A DNA stretch of 64,000 bases from Bacillus sp. FJAT-22090 (GCF_001278755.1 NZ_CP012601.1:1302001-1366000); one strand, 5' to 3'; counted from the stretch's first letter, positions 34,915 to 44,704 are shown. Numbers and translations: made by a program. The notes: generated from the letters alone by a model not told the origin.

Positions 34915-36444
34915 CTAATTCACATTTTGTTTTTTTCTCTTTTTAATCCAAACATATAGGGAGACTGCAAATAAAATAACTATAGAACCGGCTATATATA
35001 TCCAAGTAATTCCACCGCGGTTTCTAAGTTCATATATTTCTGATTGGCCACTTTTAAGTTCAATGGAATATTGCTTCCTATCTGATTTAAAGTTTCCCCC
35101 ATTAAGCAGACCTATTAATTCTTTTCCTTTTTCAAGTCCTTCCGTAAGTACTACCTTTTGGCTTTCTGAAGTATTATTGATTGCTACAACAACTGTTTCT
35201 GCTTGATAGGTACGTTTGAATACCGCCATTCCCTCTTCTTCATATAAAAGTTCCATGTTCCCTCTTGTGAGTGATGATAAGTCTTGCCTCAACTTGCCAA
35301 GCTTGGATAGATAGTTAATTAAATCGTCATTCGAATTAAATTCCATCATTCCACGATTATCCGGGTCATTTCCGCCATCCATCGCGTTTTCAGTTCCATA
35401 ATAAACAATTGGTATTCCAGGTGCCGTATATAAAAAAGTTAAACCTTGCTTCACTTGAGTAACCGGATCTTGGTTATTGTTAATTGCCAGATGAGCGAAC
35501 CTCGGTATGTCATGAGTGTCCAAAAACTGCCCCAACTTTTCAGGTCTATCGAATGTCTTTTGATTACGATCATTATTTGAAAATAGCCAACCTAATGATT
35601 GGTCCGTTTTTTCAAAAGCAGTACGTAAACTATCATTCTGCGAAAAGTCAAGAAACCCATCAATACCTGTATCCTGATACCCTATAATTACATTAGGATT
35701 ATCATGCCATACCTCACCAATGAGAAAGAAGGAATCTTTTTCTGATTTAACAGCAGCTGAAAACTCCGTCCAAAAATCCTTTGGAACATGCTTTACTGTA
35801 TCTAATCTGTAACCATCAATATCTGTCTCGTTAATCCACCATTTTGCCGCATCTATTAAATACTTTCTTACTTCCGGGTTATCCTGATTTAAATCTGGTA
35901 GATCATAAAGCCAACCATTCTCCACTTCATTTGGATCGTCCCAATTAGAAATTGGTTTTTTTTCGTGAAACCAATCTTGTTTACTAGAATCGGATAGCCA
36001 CTCATGGTTAGGTCCTACATGGTTAACGACAAAATCTAAAATAACCTTCATATCTCGATCATGAGCTTCTTTAACGAGGGTCTTGAATTCTTCCATCGTA
36101 CCGAAGTGATCATTTGTTTTATAAAAATCATTTATCCAATAGCCATGATAGCCTTTTTCCGTATTTTCAAAGATTGGTGTCAGCCAAATTGCTGTGAAAC
36201 CCATTTCTTTTAAGTAGTCGAGCTTGTCGATGACGCCTTTAAAGTCACCACCGTGATACGCAAGCGGGTCATTTGGGTTTGCTTCGTTGTCATTACGAAC
36301 ATCTCCGTTATTGAATCGGTCGACCATAATCATATAGATGGTCTCGTCCTGCATCTTTCGCTCTTCGTTTGCATGAACAGGCTGAAATTTAAAATTAGTA
36401 ATTAAAAGTAAAGTTAATACAAATAGTACAATACACTTTTTCAT
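34915..36444 (-). CDS. Membrane-anchored extracellular alpha-amylase (GH13)
   Basis: This enzyme hydrolyses alpha-1,4 glucans outside the cell. The 509 residues begin with a signal peptide (cleavage near VHA-NEE). The GH13 catalytic residues are Asp215 (GYRLDTVKH), Glu244 (IGEVWHD) and Asp312 (DTHD). After a short C-terminal beta domain, a hydrophobic segment (about 482-503) and a KKRKKQ tail form a C-terminal membrane anchor, so the enzyme should stay at the outer membrane surface next to the importer. It directly follows the second permease gene, and GGGGGG precedes the ATG. Confidence 0.93.
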   Translation of the reverse strand: MKKCIVLFVLTLLLITNFKFQPVHANEERKMQDETIYMIMVDRFNNGDVRNDNEANPNDPLAYHGGDFKGVIDKLDYLKEMGFTAIWLTPIFENTEKGYHGYWINDFYKTNDHFGTMEEFKTLVKEAHDRDMKVILDFVVNHVGPNHEWLSDSSKQDWFHEKKPISNWDDPNEVENGWLYDLPDLNQDNPEVRKYLIDAAKWWINETDIDGYRLDTVKHVPKDFWTEFSAAVKSEKDSFFLIGEVWHDNPNVIIGYQDTGIDGFLDFSQNDSLRTAFEKTDQSLGWLFSNNDRNQKTFDRPEKLGQFLDTHDIPRFAHLAINNNQDPVTQVKQGLTFLYTAPGIPIVYYGTENAMDGGNDPDNRGMMEFNSNDDLINYLSKLGKLRQDLSSLTRGNMELLYEEEGMAVFKRTYQAETVVVAINNTSESQKVVLTEGLEKGKELIGLLNGGNFKSDRKQYSIELKSGQSEIYELRNRGGITWIYIAGSIVILFAVSLYVWIKKRKKQNVN

Positions 36445-36465
36445 GTCTTTCCCCCCGGCAAATTC

Positions 36466-37308
36466 TTACCCCTTTGTACCACCTGATGTAAGGCCAGATA
36501 TAAAGTATTTCTGGAAAGTCAAGAATAAGATGGTAATTGGAATAGCAATCAAAACCGAGCCGGCAGCAAAAGTAGTAAACTCATTACCGAACTGCTTGGA
36601 TACCAATTCATATAAACCAACACCCATCGTAAATTTTTCCTCTGAACGTAGCATAATTCGAGCAAGGATAAAATCCCCAAAAGGAGCGATGAATGAAAAT
36701 AGAGCTACTACCGCAATAATTGGTTTGGCTAGTGGCATAATAATCTGCCAAAAGATGCGAAGATGTCCAGCACCATCCATTCTAGCTGATTCATCTAACT
36801 CCTTTGGAATAGTATCAAGATATCCCTTCATCAGCCATGTATTCATTGGGATTTGTCCTCCTACATATATAAGAATCAGCCCTAAATGAGTGTCTAAGAG
36901 ATTTGTTCTTTGTGCGAGAACAAAAATTGCTATAAGAGCAGCAAAATTAGGAATCATTTGCAAGACCAAAAAAGTAAGAAGTCCATTTTTTCGTCCCAAA
37001 AAACGATAACGAGAAAAGGCATAACCAGTGAGAGAAACACTTATTACAGCAAAAACCATTGTGATTAAACTAATTTTCATGGAATTTATATACCATAAAA
37101 TATAATTAGACTTTTCTGTATCAAACAGATCTAGATAATGCTTGAATGTAGGATTTTCTGGAAACATGGAGGATCCAGAAAGACTTTGTCCAGGATTAAG
37201 GGATGATCCTATTACCCAAAGAAGTGGGTAAATGACAACCACAGCTGCAATAAGTAGGAGAAGATATGAAACTGTTAGTCTGATAATCTTTTCAGTCTTA
37301 TTAGTCAT
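36466..37308 (-). CDS. mdxG: Maltodextrin ABC transporter permease MalG/MdxG
   Basis: The second membrane subunit of the maltodextrin importer, 280 residues, with six helices. The EAA loop IPKELDESARMDGAGHLRIFWQIIMPLAKP contacts the ATPase, and the C-terminus QKYFISGLTSGGTKG is the standard MalG ending. Its ATG overlaps the stop codon of the preceding permease gene, and GAGGAGG lies in that gene's end, so translation is coupled. The cognate ATPase is not in the window. Confidence 0.95.
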   Translation of the reverse strand: MTNKTEKIIRLTVSYLLLLIAAVVVIYPLLWVIGSSLNPGQSLSGSSMFPENPTFKHYLDLFDTEKSNYILWYINSMKISLITMVFAVISVSLTGYAFSRYRFLGRKNGLLTFLVLQMIPNFAALIAIFVLAQRTNLLDTHLGLILIYVGGQIPMNTWLMKGYLDTIPKELDESARMDGAGHLRIFWQIIMPLAKPIIAVVALFSFIAPFGDFILARIMLRSEEKFTMGVGLYELVSKQFGNEFTTFAAGSVLIAIPITILFLTFQKYFISGLTSGGTKG

Positions 37309-38588
37309 TACATCATATCCTCCTCTTTAAATGAATTGGTCCGTTTGAATTGCCATAATGCAACTGCAATAATAACAACTGATAATAGCATCGTTATTGC
37401 CGCTGCCTTTCCGTATTGACCAGAAGTCATCGTTAATTTATAGATCCAGGAAATCAATATGTCACTACCTCCGGCATTTTGCCCTGGTAAAGCTGGTCCC
37501 CCGCCGTTGAAAAGGAAGATTACATTGAAATTATTAAAATTAAATGTATACTGCGTGATTAGAATCGGTGCTGTTGCGTATAAAACCATTGGTAAAGTAA
37601 TACTACGAAATTTCTGCCAAATGGAAGCACCGTCCACGTTTGCAGCTTCATATAATTCATCAGGAATTGACTGTAAAACCCCAGTTGTCATTGCAAAAAC
37701 AAATGGAAAGCCTAGCCATGACTGAATAAAAATTAAGGCTACACGTGTCCATAACTCTTCTGTCATCCATGGAAGGGGTTCAATACCAAAAAAATGGAGT
37801 ATACTCATATTAATTACTCCGAAAGATTCATTGAACATTCCAGAAAAAATTAGAATAGAGATAAAGGCCGGTACAGCCCATGGCAGAATCAAAATCGTCC
37901 GAAAAACTACCTTTCCTTTCAAGTCCTTTTGATTGACTAATACAGCTAAAAAGATTCCGATTGCTGCTTGTAGTGTCGTTGCTCCGAATGTCCATACTAT
38001 AGTCCATCCAAGTACTCCAAAGAATGTTTTTCTCCAAAGATCCAATTTGAAGATATCAATATAGTTTTGAATTCCTACCCAATCAACTAGTTTAGCAGGT
38101 GGAGAATGGTACAAATCATAGTTAGTAAAAGATAGTAGAATAACAAAAATGATAGGAAATATAACAACGAAGATTAACAATAAAAAACCAGGGGATATCA
38201 TCAAATATGGAAAGCCATTGTCCAAGAGGTTATGATATTGTTCCTTCACACTGTTTAAAGCAAAGCCTTCATCTCGTTTTCTCCCATTATAATAAGCATC
38301 ATAAATGTTAAAAGCATAGATAACTAAACCTATTATGGCTACAAGCAAAGCGATAATTCCATCTATTAGCAAGAAGATGGAATGGTCAAGAATTGGAATC
38401 TCACCAAGTGTGAATAATCCCCAAAATCCCCAACTTAAAGTTTGAGAAAAGCTACCAAAAAATGCTGCAGCTAATACGAGGAAAATAATACCCTTCACAA
38501 TCTGTCTGTTATAAAATTGTCCGAAGCCAGGAATTATCGATAATATGCCCGCATTTCGTTTATGTTTGGTTGTGACATTTCTGTCCAT
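37308..38588 (-). CDS. mdxF: Maltodextrin ABC transporter permease MalF/MdxF
   Basis: The first membrane subunit of the importer, about 426 residues. Besides the six core helices it has an N-terminal extension with three additional hydrophobic segments, as in Bacillus MalC/MdxF, and the EAA loop DELYEAANVDGASIWQKFRSITLPM. The start at 38588 is preceded by AAGGAGG, at 11 bases; an upstream frame of 33 codons has no ribosome site. A possible operator lies in the 150-base gap to the binding-protein gene. Confidence 0.94.
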   Translation of the reverse strand: MDRNVTTKHKRNAGILSIIPGFGQFYNRQIVKGIIFLVLAAAFFGSFSQTLSWGFWGLFTLGEIPILDHSIFLLIDGIIALLVAIIGLVIYAFNIYDAYYNGRKRDEGFALNSVKEQYHNLLDNGFPYLMISPGFLLLIFVVIFPIIFVILLSFTNYDLYHSPPAKLVDWVGIQNYIDIFKLDLWRKTFFGVLGWTIVWTFGATTLQAAIGIFLAVLVNQKDLKGKVVFRTILILPWAVPAFISILIFSGMFNESFGVINMSILHFFGIEPLPWMTEELWTRVALIFIQSWLGFPFVFAMTTGVLQSIPDELYEAANVDGASIWQKFRSITLPMVLYATAPILITQYTFNFNNFNVIFLFNGGGPALPGQNAGGSDILISWIYKLTMTSGQYGKAAAITMLLSVVIIAVALWQFKRTNSFKEEDMM

Positions 38589-38636
38589 TGCCCATGTTGC
38601 CTCCTTCTTTCCTTTGAAAGGAGAGTTTTCTCTACT

Positions 38637-38653
38637 ATTGCGCAAGCATTTGC
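38637..38653 (-). promoter_or_regulatory. Candidate LacI-family operator before mdxF
   Basis: TTGCGCAAGCATTTGC contains the imperfect palindrome GCAAGC-ATTTGC. Its reverse complement includes GCTTGCGCAA, nearly the same as GCTTGCACAA in front of mdxE (40079). Position between mdxE and mdxF suggests local control or a second promoter. Confidence 0.4.
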
Positions 38654-38733
38654 TTTTATTTTTTTGTATGAAAATACTAATATACAAGCAAAGCCATGCT
38701 TCCTAGATGGAAACATGCCTTTGCCTTCAAACA

Positions 38734-40026
38734 TTAATTAGGGTGATTTGTTTCAATATTTGTCTTAATCGTTTTTACTGCATCATCCATTGCTGCTTGC
38801 GGCTCTGCTTTGCCTGTAGCAATCGTTTGCAATGCAGATGCACCTGGCCCCCAAACCTCACTCATTTCAGGAATGTTTGGCATTGGTACAGCATACTGAG
38901 ATTGAAGAGCTACAGCTTTTGCACCTTCATTTTCAGCAATAATTGGATCTTCAATCAACGTTTTTACAGGTGGGATTTCTTGTGTAGTTTCGAAACGAGT
39001 TTTAGCATTCTCTTCGTTTGTTAACCATTCCACCAATTTTGTAGACCAATATTTATGCTCTGTAAATGCTGTTACATGCCAACCTTTAACTCCCATAAAC
39101 GTTTTCATATGCTCTCCATTTGGTAGAGTAGGCATAGCAGAAATCCCAATATCGATTCCAGCGTCCTTCATGCTTTGGAAAGCCCATGGTCCGTTCATTA
39201 CAGAAGCAATTTTTCCTTCGTTGAAAAGTCCGTCTCTAGTAGAGCCACCACTTTCCCCTATGATTCCTTTTGGGAACAATCCTTCTTTATACCATTTTTG
39301 AATATATTCGGCTCCTTCAACTGCTCCTTCGTTATTCAACCCAACGTCTTCACGATCAAGTGCACCATCATTATCCTTAAATACATATCCGCCCATCCCA
39401 GCTATTACACCATGAGCAAAGTAAAAGTCATCCCACACAGCGATAAATCCAAACTGTTTACCATCTGTAAATTTCTTTGAGAACTCATATACTTCATCCA
39501 TTGTTTTAGGTGCTTCTGGCATCAAAGCTTTGTTATAGATAAATACTGGAGTTTCAGTAGCTTTTGGTAATCCATAAAGTTTACCATCGTATTTTTGTGC
39601 ATTCACTGAAGATTCCGTGAAAGTTGACAGTACTTCGTCACTTACTTCTATTTCTTGAATTAATCCTTCTGTAACAACCTGACCAATTTGATCATGCGGT
39701 AAAGTAACGACATCTGCTCCAGTCCCAGAAGGACCATCTAAACGAAGCTGATCTCGCATTTTATCAGCCATACCTAATTCTTTAAACTCGACTTTAATAC
39801 CTGTTTCTTTTTCGAAAGACTCAATTGCAGGTTTCAAAGCAATTGATTTATCTGTATCTTCCCATACAACTAGTTTTTCTGGTTTTGCAGGTTCATCTGA
39901 AGCGTTTTCAGTATTTTCATTGACATTAGAACTTACTGGAGTAGTTCTTTCCCGTTCTGGTCCACAGGCAGCAAGCATTGCAACAATAAGAACCAACATG
40001 GTTAACATGGATAGTGACTTTTTCAT
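38734..40026 (-). CDS. mdxE: Maltodextrin-binding lipoprotein MalE/MdxE
   Basis: The extracellular sugar-binding protein of the importer. The precursor has 430 residues with a lipobox LAAC (Cys21), followed by an acidic Asn/Glu-rich linker. Family 1 SBP segments are LVVWEDTDKS, GTGADVVTLPHDQIGQ, LYGLPKATETPVFIYNK and GKIASVMNGPWAF. The ATG at 40026 is preceded by AGGAGGGG. It is the promoter-proximal gene of the mdx operon, with a perfect cre site and a candidate operator upstream. Confidence 0.95.
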   Translation of the reverse strand: MKKSLSMLTMLVLIVAMLAACGPERERTTPVSSNVNENTENASDEPAKPEKLVVWEDTDKSIALKPAIESFEKETGIKVEFKELGMADKMRDQLRLDGPSGTGADVVTLPHDQIGQVVTEGLIQEIEVSDEVLSTFTESSVNAQKYDGKLYGLPKATETPVFIYNKALMPEAPKTMDEVYEFSKKFTDGKQFGFIAVWDDFYFAHGVIAGMGGYVFKDNDGALDREDVGLNNEGAVEGAEYIQKWYKEGLFPKGIIGESGGSTRDGLFNEGKIASVMNGPWAFQSMKDAGIDIGISAMPTLPNGEHMKTFMGVKGWHVTAFTEHKYWSTKLVEWLTNEENAKTRFETTQEIPPVKTLIEDPIIAENEGAKAVALQSQYAVPMPNIPEMSEVWGPGASALQTIATGKAEPQAAMDDAVKTIKTNIETNHPN

Positions 40027-40077
40027 TTCTTTAACCCCTCCTATTTGTTTCTTTCTCGACTTCCCCAAGTTGGACAA

Positions 40078-40112
40078 CCGCTTGCACAATTATTTAAATG
40101 AAAACGCTAACA
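40078..40112 (-). promoter_or_regulatory. cre site and adjacent operator-like sequence before mdxE
   Basis: TGAAAACGCTAACA at 40099-40112 matches the CcpA cre consensus TGWNANCGNTNWCA at every fixed position. GCTTGCACAA at 40079-40088 repeats the sequence found before mdxF. They lie 50-90 bases before the mdxE ATG, so glucose repression by CcpA and local LacI-type control are both likely. Confidence 0.75.
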
Positions 40113-40202
40113 TATAATTCGTTAGAGGAATATATTTTTTCTAATATCTCTTCAGAACTGATTTCTCAAGGTATTAAGAGATTACTATTTACATAAAATT
40201 TA

Positions 40203-40216
40203 TGAAAGCGATTGCA
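40203..40216 (+). promoter_or_regulatory. Second cre-like site near the neopullulanase gene
   Basis: TGAAAGCGATTGCA matches the cre consensus with one mismatch, and its right part GATTGCACAAC resembles the GCTTGCACAA motif near mdxE. It lies about 175 bases upstream of the neopullulanase ATG, in the shared control region. The remaining intergenic DNA (40113-40390) shows no gene. Confidence 0.55.
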
Positions 40217-40390
40217 CAACTTATGGTTTTATTATACATTTATTCTAAGAGTACACAATCCCCTTTTTTATTTTTTCGAAAAATATTTAATATTTCGTTA
40301 TTGATTCGAATTAATATTGCTTCATGTATTAACTATATCAAAGCTTTAATAATGTACTGAAAGAGATTAAACCTCAAAAGGAGATAAGTT

Positions 40391-42136
40391 ATGGAAAAAG
40401 CAGCTATTTTTCACAGACCGAGTGACAATTTTGCATATTTACTAGACGATCACACCCTTCAAATACGGCTTAAAACGAAAAAAAGTAATATACAGGCGGC
40501 TTCATTAATTATGGGTGATCCATATATATGGGAAAATGGAGAATGGCAGTATTCTGAAATTCCGATGAACCTAGTTGGAAACGACGGTTTGTTTGATTAC
40601 TGGGAAGTGGATGCTTATACAGAGACTAGTAGAATTCGATACGGATTTAGACTAACATCCCTAACTGAAGAATCCATCTATACTGAAAAAGGATTTTATG
40701 ATATCCCCCCTACTGACAGTGATTATTATTTCTGTTTTCCCTATCTTCATAAGAATGAACTTTTCAATGCTCCAAGTTGGGTGAAGGACACTGTTTGGTA
40801 TCAAATCTTCCCAGAGCGCTTCGCTAATGGGAATCCTTCTATAAACCCTGAAAATGCTAAAGCCTGGGGTAGCGAGCCACCAGCAGTGAATAATTTCTTT
40901 GGTGGAGATTTTGAAGGAATAACAGAACACTTAGATCATCTAACAGATATAGGCGTGAATGGAATCTATTTAACACCTGTGTTTAAAGCTTATTCAAATC
41001 ATAAGTACGACACGATCGACTATATGGAACTTGACCCTCAGTTTGGAGACGCTGACTCTTTAAAGAAGCTGATTACTGAATGTCATCAACGTGGAATTAA
41101 AGTTATGCTTGATGCTGTTTTCAATCATAGCGGATACTATTTCCCTCCTTTTCAAGATGTTTTAGAAAAAGGTGAGAATTCTAGTTTTAAAGATTGGTTT
41201 CACATTCATAGCTTTCCGGTCCAAGGTGGATCAAATCCTAATTACGAAGCATTTGGATTTGTTGACTCCATGCCAAAATTAAATACTTCTAATCCAGAAG
41301 TAAAAAAATATTTGCTTGAAGTAGGGACCTATTGGATAAGAGAATTTGATATAGACGGATGGAGACTAGATGTAGCAAATGAAGTAGACCATCCCTTCTG
41401 GCGTGAGTTCAGGACTGTAGTCAAAGATGCAAAGCCGGATATCTATATACTTGGGGAAATATGGCATGATTCTATGCCTTGGCTTAGAGGAGATCAGTTT
41501 GATGCAGTGATGAACTATCCATTTAAGACAAATGTATTGAATCTGTTAGCAAAGAAAACGATCAGTTCTAAACAATTTGTAGAAAATATGAGTAAAGTAT
41601 ACTACAGTTACCCGAAGAATATTTTTGATTTTACTTTTAATCTAGTTGGTAGTCATGACACTGCAAGAATTCTTACTGAATGCGAAGATGATGTAAAGCG
41701 AACAAAGCAGGTTTTCACTATCTTACTAACATTTTTGGGAACCCCTTGTATTTATTATGGTGACGAAATCGGTCTTACAGGTGAATTGGATCCTGGCTGT
41801 AGAAAATGTATGGATTGGAACACTGAAAATCATCATGATGAGTTAAAGAATCATATTCGTACTTTAATTACACTTCGAAAAAAAGAGAAACTATTGGCAA
41901 ATGAAGGATCGGTAAAGTTCCTTTTCCCAACAGAAGAAAATGGTATATTTGGTTATCAAAAATACTCTGACAACAAATCAATTATCGTTTTACTTAACCC
42001 TAGCTCTTTAAAACAATCTTTTTCTTTAGAAGAAAATCTAGATTATTCGGTTCTTTATAGTTCCGAAACGGAGATGGAGTCTTTACAAATTAATATAGGA
42101 GCAAATGGTTTTTGTATCCTCTCTTACACGCACTAA
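40391..42136 (+). CDS. Neopullulanase / cyclomaltodextrinase (GH13 with CBM34)
   Basis: A cytoplasmic glycosidase of 581 residues that should hydrolyse cyclodextrins, pullulan or maltodextrins. The first 125 residues form a CBM34-like N-terminal domain. The GH13 barrel has nucleophile Asp327 (GWRLDVAN), Glu356 (LGEIWHD) and Asp423 (LVGSHDTAR). The NHSG metal/substrate loop and an NPNYEAFGFVDSMPKLN segment are typical of neopullulanase/maltogenic amylase. No signal peptide. AAAAGGAG precedes the ATG. It is divergent from the mdx operon and shares its control region. Confidence 0.94.
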   Translation: MEKAAIFHRPSDNFAYLLDDHTLQIRLKTKKSNIQAASLIMGDPYIWENGEWQYSEIPMNLVGNDGLFDYWEVDAYTETSRIRYGFRLTSLTEESIYTEKGFYDIPPTDSDYYFCFPYLHKNELFNAPSWVKDTVWYQIFPERFANGNPSINPENAKAWGSEPPAVNNFFGGDFEGITEHLDHLTDIGVNGIYLTPVFKAYSNHKYDTIDYMELDPQFGDADSLKKLITECHQRGIKVMLDAVFNHSGYYFPPFQDVLEKGENSSFKDWFHIHSFPVQGGSNPNYEAFGFVDSMPKLNTSNPEVKKYLLEVGTYWIREFDIDGWRLDVANEVDHPFWREFRTVVKDAKPDIYILGEIWHDSMPWLRGDQFDAVMNYPFKTNVLNLLAKKTISSKQFVENMSKVYYSYPKNIFDFTFNLVGSHDTARILTECEDDVKRTKQVFTILLTFLGTPCIYYGDEIGLTGELDPGCRKCMDWNTENHHDELKNHIRTLITLRKKEKLLANEGSVKFLFPTEENGIFGYQKYSDNKSIIVLLNPSSLKQSFSLEENLDYSVLYSSETEMESLQINIGANGFCILSYTH

Positions 42137-42179
42137 GCATTGAATAGACTGACATGAACATTAAATGAAAATAGAAGTG

Positions 42180-42206
42180 AATCGTCTCTATAGTTAAGAG
42201 ACGGTT
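42180..42206 (+). terminator. Terminator after the neopullulanase gene
   Basis: CGTCTC (42183-42188) pairs with GAGACG (42198-42203), extended by A/T pairs and followed by T-rich DNA. Confidence 0.7.
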
Positions 42207-42266
42207 TGCTTTTATTTTGATAATCTAAATCCATAATATCATTTTAGTTTACATAATAATATTATT

Positions 42267-43232
42267 TTATTCTAAATGATTAAATGGATTATTATCGATT
42301 ACTTGTTGAATCTCCTTATCCTCCACATGGGTATATATTTGAGTAGTAGAAACACTTGTGTGACCCAAAATATGTTGTAGACTTCGAATGTCAGCCCCAT
42401 TCTTATACATGATTGTTGCGGAAGTATGTCTTAACTTATGTGGGGTTATTTTTTCTTTTTGTATACCAGCGTCTTCCTTAATTTGTTTGATAATCTTTGC
42501 AACGGTTTGACGGGTAAGTCTCGTTCCTTTTTGAGACAAAAAGAGCGCTACATGGTTACTTGCACCATGTATGTACTTTCTCTCCTTCTCTTTATATATT
42601 TCTAGAGATCTCAAGCATACATTATTCATAAATACTGTTCGTTCTTTATCACCTTTACCTATAACACTTAGCAAATTGCCTTGTATCGAATTAATATTTA
42701 AATTGCATAGCTCAGAAACGCGAATCCCTAAATTTAAAAAGAACATGACCATACTAAAATTACGGTAATAGTGATTATTTCTTCTAATTGCTGCTATAAA
42801 CTGTTCAGCTTCCTGTTGATTCATATAAATTGGTTTCTTTTTCCCTATTTTCGGTGACTCCAATTCATCTGCAGGATTATACTCCAATAATCTTCTTTTT
42901 CCTTTTAAATATTTGAAAAATGATTTGATCGTTGCTGCCTTTCTTGCTCTAGAAGCAGTGCTATTATTTCTTTGGACCTCACAGTACTCCAAAAACAAGT
43001 AAATGTCCTCTAAAGTAACTTCTCTAATCCATTCAATGTTTATATCCGATATGTTTATCGTCTGTATTTCACCTGGATCTATGTCATCTTCAATCGCCTT
43101 TAAAAAACGGAAAAACAATTTAAGGTCGTACTCGTATTCTTTTCTCGTTCTTAAAGATTTTCCTTTAATAGTTGTTAAGTAAACTAAAAAGTCCTTCATT
43201 ATTTTCGGTATCTCTCTTTGCAATTCTTTCAC
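42267..43232 (-). CDS. Tyrosine recombinase, XerC/XerD-like
   Basis: A site-specific recombinase of about 321 residues. The N-terminal SAM-like core-binding domain (about 10-115) is followed by the catalytic domain with Arg171 (GIRVSEL), Lys near 195, His265/Arg268 (HKLRH), His291 (LGHTSVSTT) and nucleophile Tyr300 (IYTHV). Architecture and length match chromosomal XerC/D-type enzymes more than phage integrases. Start is GTG at 43232 or TTG at 43223; both have GAGGTG-like sites. No att repeat or mobile cargo was seen next to it, and it is separated from the germination operon by a terminator. Confidence 0.88.
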   Translation of the reverse strand: MKELQREIPKIMKDFLVYLTTIKGKSLRTRKEYEYDLKLFFRFLKAIEDDIDPGEIQTINISDINIEWIREVTLEDIYLFLEYCEVQRNNSTASRARKAATIKSFFKYLKGKRRLLEYNPADELESPKIGKKKPIYMNQQEAEQFIAAIRRNNHYYRNFSMVMFFLNLGIRVSELCNLNINSIQGNLLSVIGKGDKERTVFMNNVCLRSLEIYKEKERKYIHGASNHVALFLSQKGTRLTRQTVAKIIKQIKEDAGIQKEKITPHKLRHTSATIMYKNGADIRSLQHILGHTSVSTTQIYTHVEDKEIQQVIDNNPFNHLE

Positions 43233-43261
43233 CTCACCTCTTTGTCTCCTATTTTATCACA

Positions 43262-43299
43262 AAATAAGGTTCCCAAATATGTATTTGGGAACCTTATTT
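43262..43299 (-). terminator. Terminator of the germination operon
   Basis: An 18-base perfect inverted repeat with almost no loop (43262-43279 and 43282-43299), 36 bases after the stop of the last germination gene. Confidence 0.8.
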
Positions 43300-43334
43300 A
43301 AAACGACGAAACGTTTCAAACACTTAAATTACTT

Positions 43335-44447
43335 TTATAAGTGCTGTGGATCTTTCTTCAATTTTTTCTTACGTAGCATATAAACCCCTATAAGCAGTAT
43401 AGGAATAACAATTCCAACAATGGTTGACAGTGTTATCGCTAATTTTGAATCAAACTTATATTGATCCATAATATCTGGGAAAAATAGGAGGGAAAGTACA
43501 ACCATAATGATTCCTATAGGTGACGTCAACGGGCGATAATCATTTATATTTAATATTTGTGACAATCCAAAAATGGCAGCAAAGAAATATAGAATAGATT
43601 TAAAAAATAAACATAAAATCCAAAGGGTAGCCATTAATGACTCTATTCGTGTAAAAAAATCGCCTACATTAATCACTTTCGCTAAGGCATAGCTTGGATA
43701 AACTTGTCTTGCTGTAGTATTAGAACCTAATACAAAAATACACAAAAAGGTGATTAGGATGATCACAATACTACCAACAATATTACCTATAAAAAAGTTT
43801 CTCCTTGCTTTCTTAATCTCTTTCAAAAAAGCAGGAAAAATAACTAATAAGGTAATTGAATTCACTGTTGAAACAATAATCAACACAAACGATGCATCAA
43901 GAATCGTAGTAGGTTTTGACTGAAAAAATGGCTCGATATTCTCATAATTTATCTGTGGAGTTATGGATAAACTCAGAATAATAAAAAGAATAAAAAAAAC
44001 AAATATTAAAATTTCTGCAGAACGAGCAATTGTTTCTATCCCTAAACGAACCCCCATCACAATAATAATGGCCATTAAAATATTTAAGGGAGCCATTGGT
44101 GTTTTTGGGTACATTTGTGTTATTAAAAATGTACCCGAGTGTGCGAGCAATGCGGATGAGTATAGAAAAAGCATAAGTACAAAGATTATTGAAAAGGTTT
44201 TACCTAACACTTTTCCAAATACTTTTTCATTTACTTGAATGTAGGTTAGTTTCGGAAACCACAGAGAAATAATTGTATATAACCAAATAACAAGCAGCCC
44301 AACCAATGTGGCTACAATAGTAGCAATCCAAGAATCCTGCTCAATTTTAATAGCTAGAATGGATGGAACATAAAGGATGCTTGAACCAATTGTAAAAAAA
44401 ATAACCAAAACTAAAAATTGAAAGGAACTTATTTTTTCTTTTTGCAT
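43335..44447 (-). CDS. Spore germination receptor subunit B (GerAB/GerKB family)
   Basis: An integral inner-membrane protein of 370 residues with ten helices of the APC-superfamily type. It is the germinant-binding subunit of GerA-type receptors. N-terminal EKISSFQFLVLVIFFTIGSSIL and MAPLNILMAIIIVMGVRLGIETIARS match the family. In the spore, it works with A and C subunits to sense nutrients; the ligand cannot be predicted. Last gene of a four-gene unit in order A-C-D-B. Confidence 0.93.
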   Translation of the reverse strand: MQKEKISSFQFLVLVIFFTIGSSILYVPSILAIKIEQDSWIATIVATLVGLLVIWLYTIISLWFPKLTYIQVNEKVFGKVLGKTFSIIFVLMLFLYSSALLAHSGTFLITQMYPKTPMAPLNILMAIIIVMGVRLGIETIARSAEILIFVFFILFIILSLSITPQINYENIEPFFQSKPTTILDASFVLIIVSTVNSITLLVIFPAFLKEIKKARRNFFIGNIVGSIVIILITFLCIFVLGSNTTARQVYPSYALAKVINVGDFFTRIESLMATLWILCLFFKSILYFFAAIFGLSQILNINDYRPLTSPIGIIMVVLSLLFFPDIMDQYKFDSKLAITLSTIVGIVIPILLIGVYMLRKKKLKKDPQHL

Positions 44448-44467
44448 CCTTGCACATCCTCTATCAC

Positions 44468-44704
44468 TTAACTTTTACTAAACAGATTGTAAATTGGTTG
44501 AAGAATATAAGAGAGTAAATCTACTGGTGACATCTTTTTCACATCAAACGAGTATAGAATACCTGAAACTACTCCGATCACTAACAGAATTATAAATACT
44601 ATTAATTCTTTTTTTAATTTTTTTTGTACAAGTGACGGAACCTCCATAATTACTATCACAGTCGCCAACAATAAAATACCTACACTACTTACCACAAGTT
44701 TCAA
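44468..44704 (-). CDS. Two-helix D subunit of a Ger receptor
   Basis: A 78-residue membrane protein with two helices (about 3-25 and 34-54) and an amphipathic C-terminus. Small two-helix proteins encoded inside ger operons are known as D subunits in some Bacillus receptors and modulate receptor function. It starts with a TTG that overlaps the stop of the C-subunit gene by four bases, so translation is coupled. A GTG four codons in is another possible start. Assignment rests on size, topology and position. Confidence 0.78.
   Translation of the reverse strand: MKLVVSSVGILLLATVIVIMEVPSLVQKKLKKELIVFIILLVIGVVSGILYSFDVKKMSPVDLLSYILQPIYNLFSKS

Noticed and set aside
42267-43232. Recombinase as sign of an integrated element
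   Set aside because: No flanking direct repeats, tRNA target or cargo genes; it looks like a chromosomal XerC/D-type gene.
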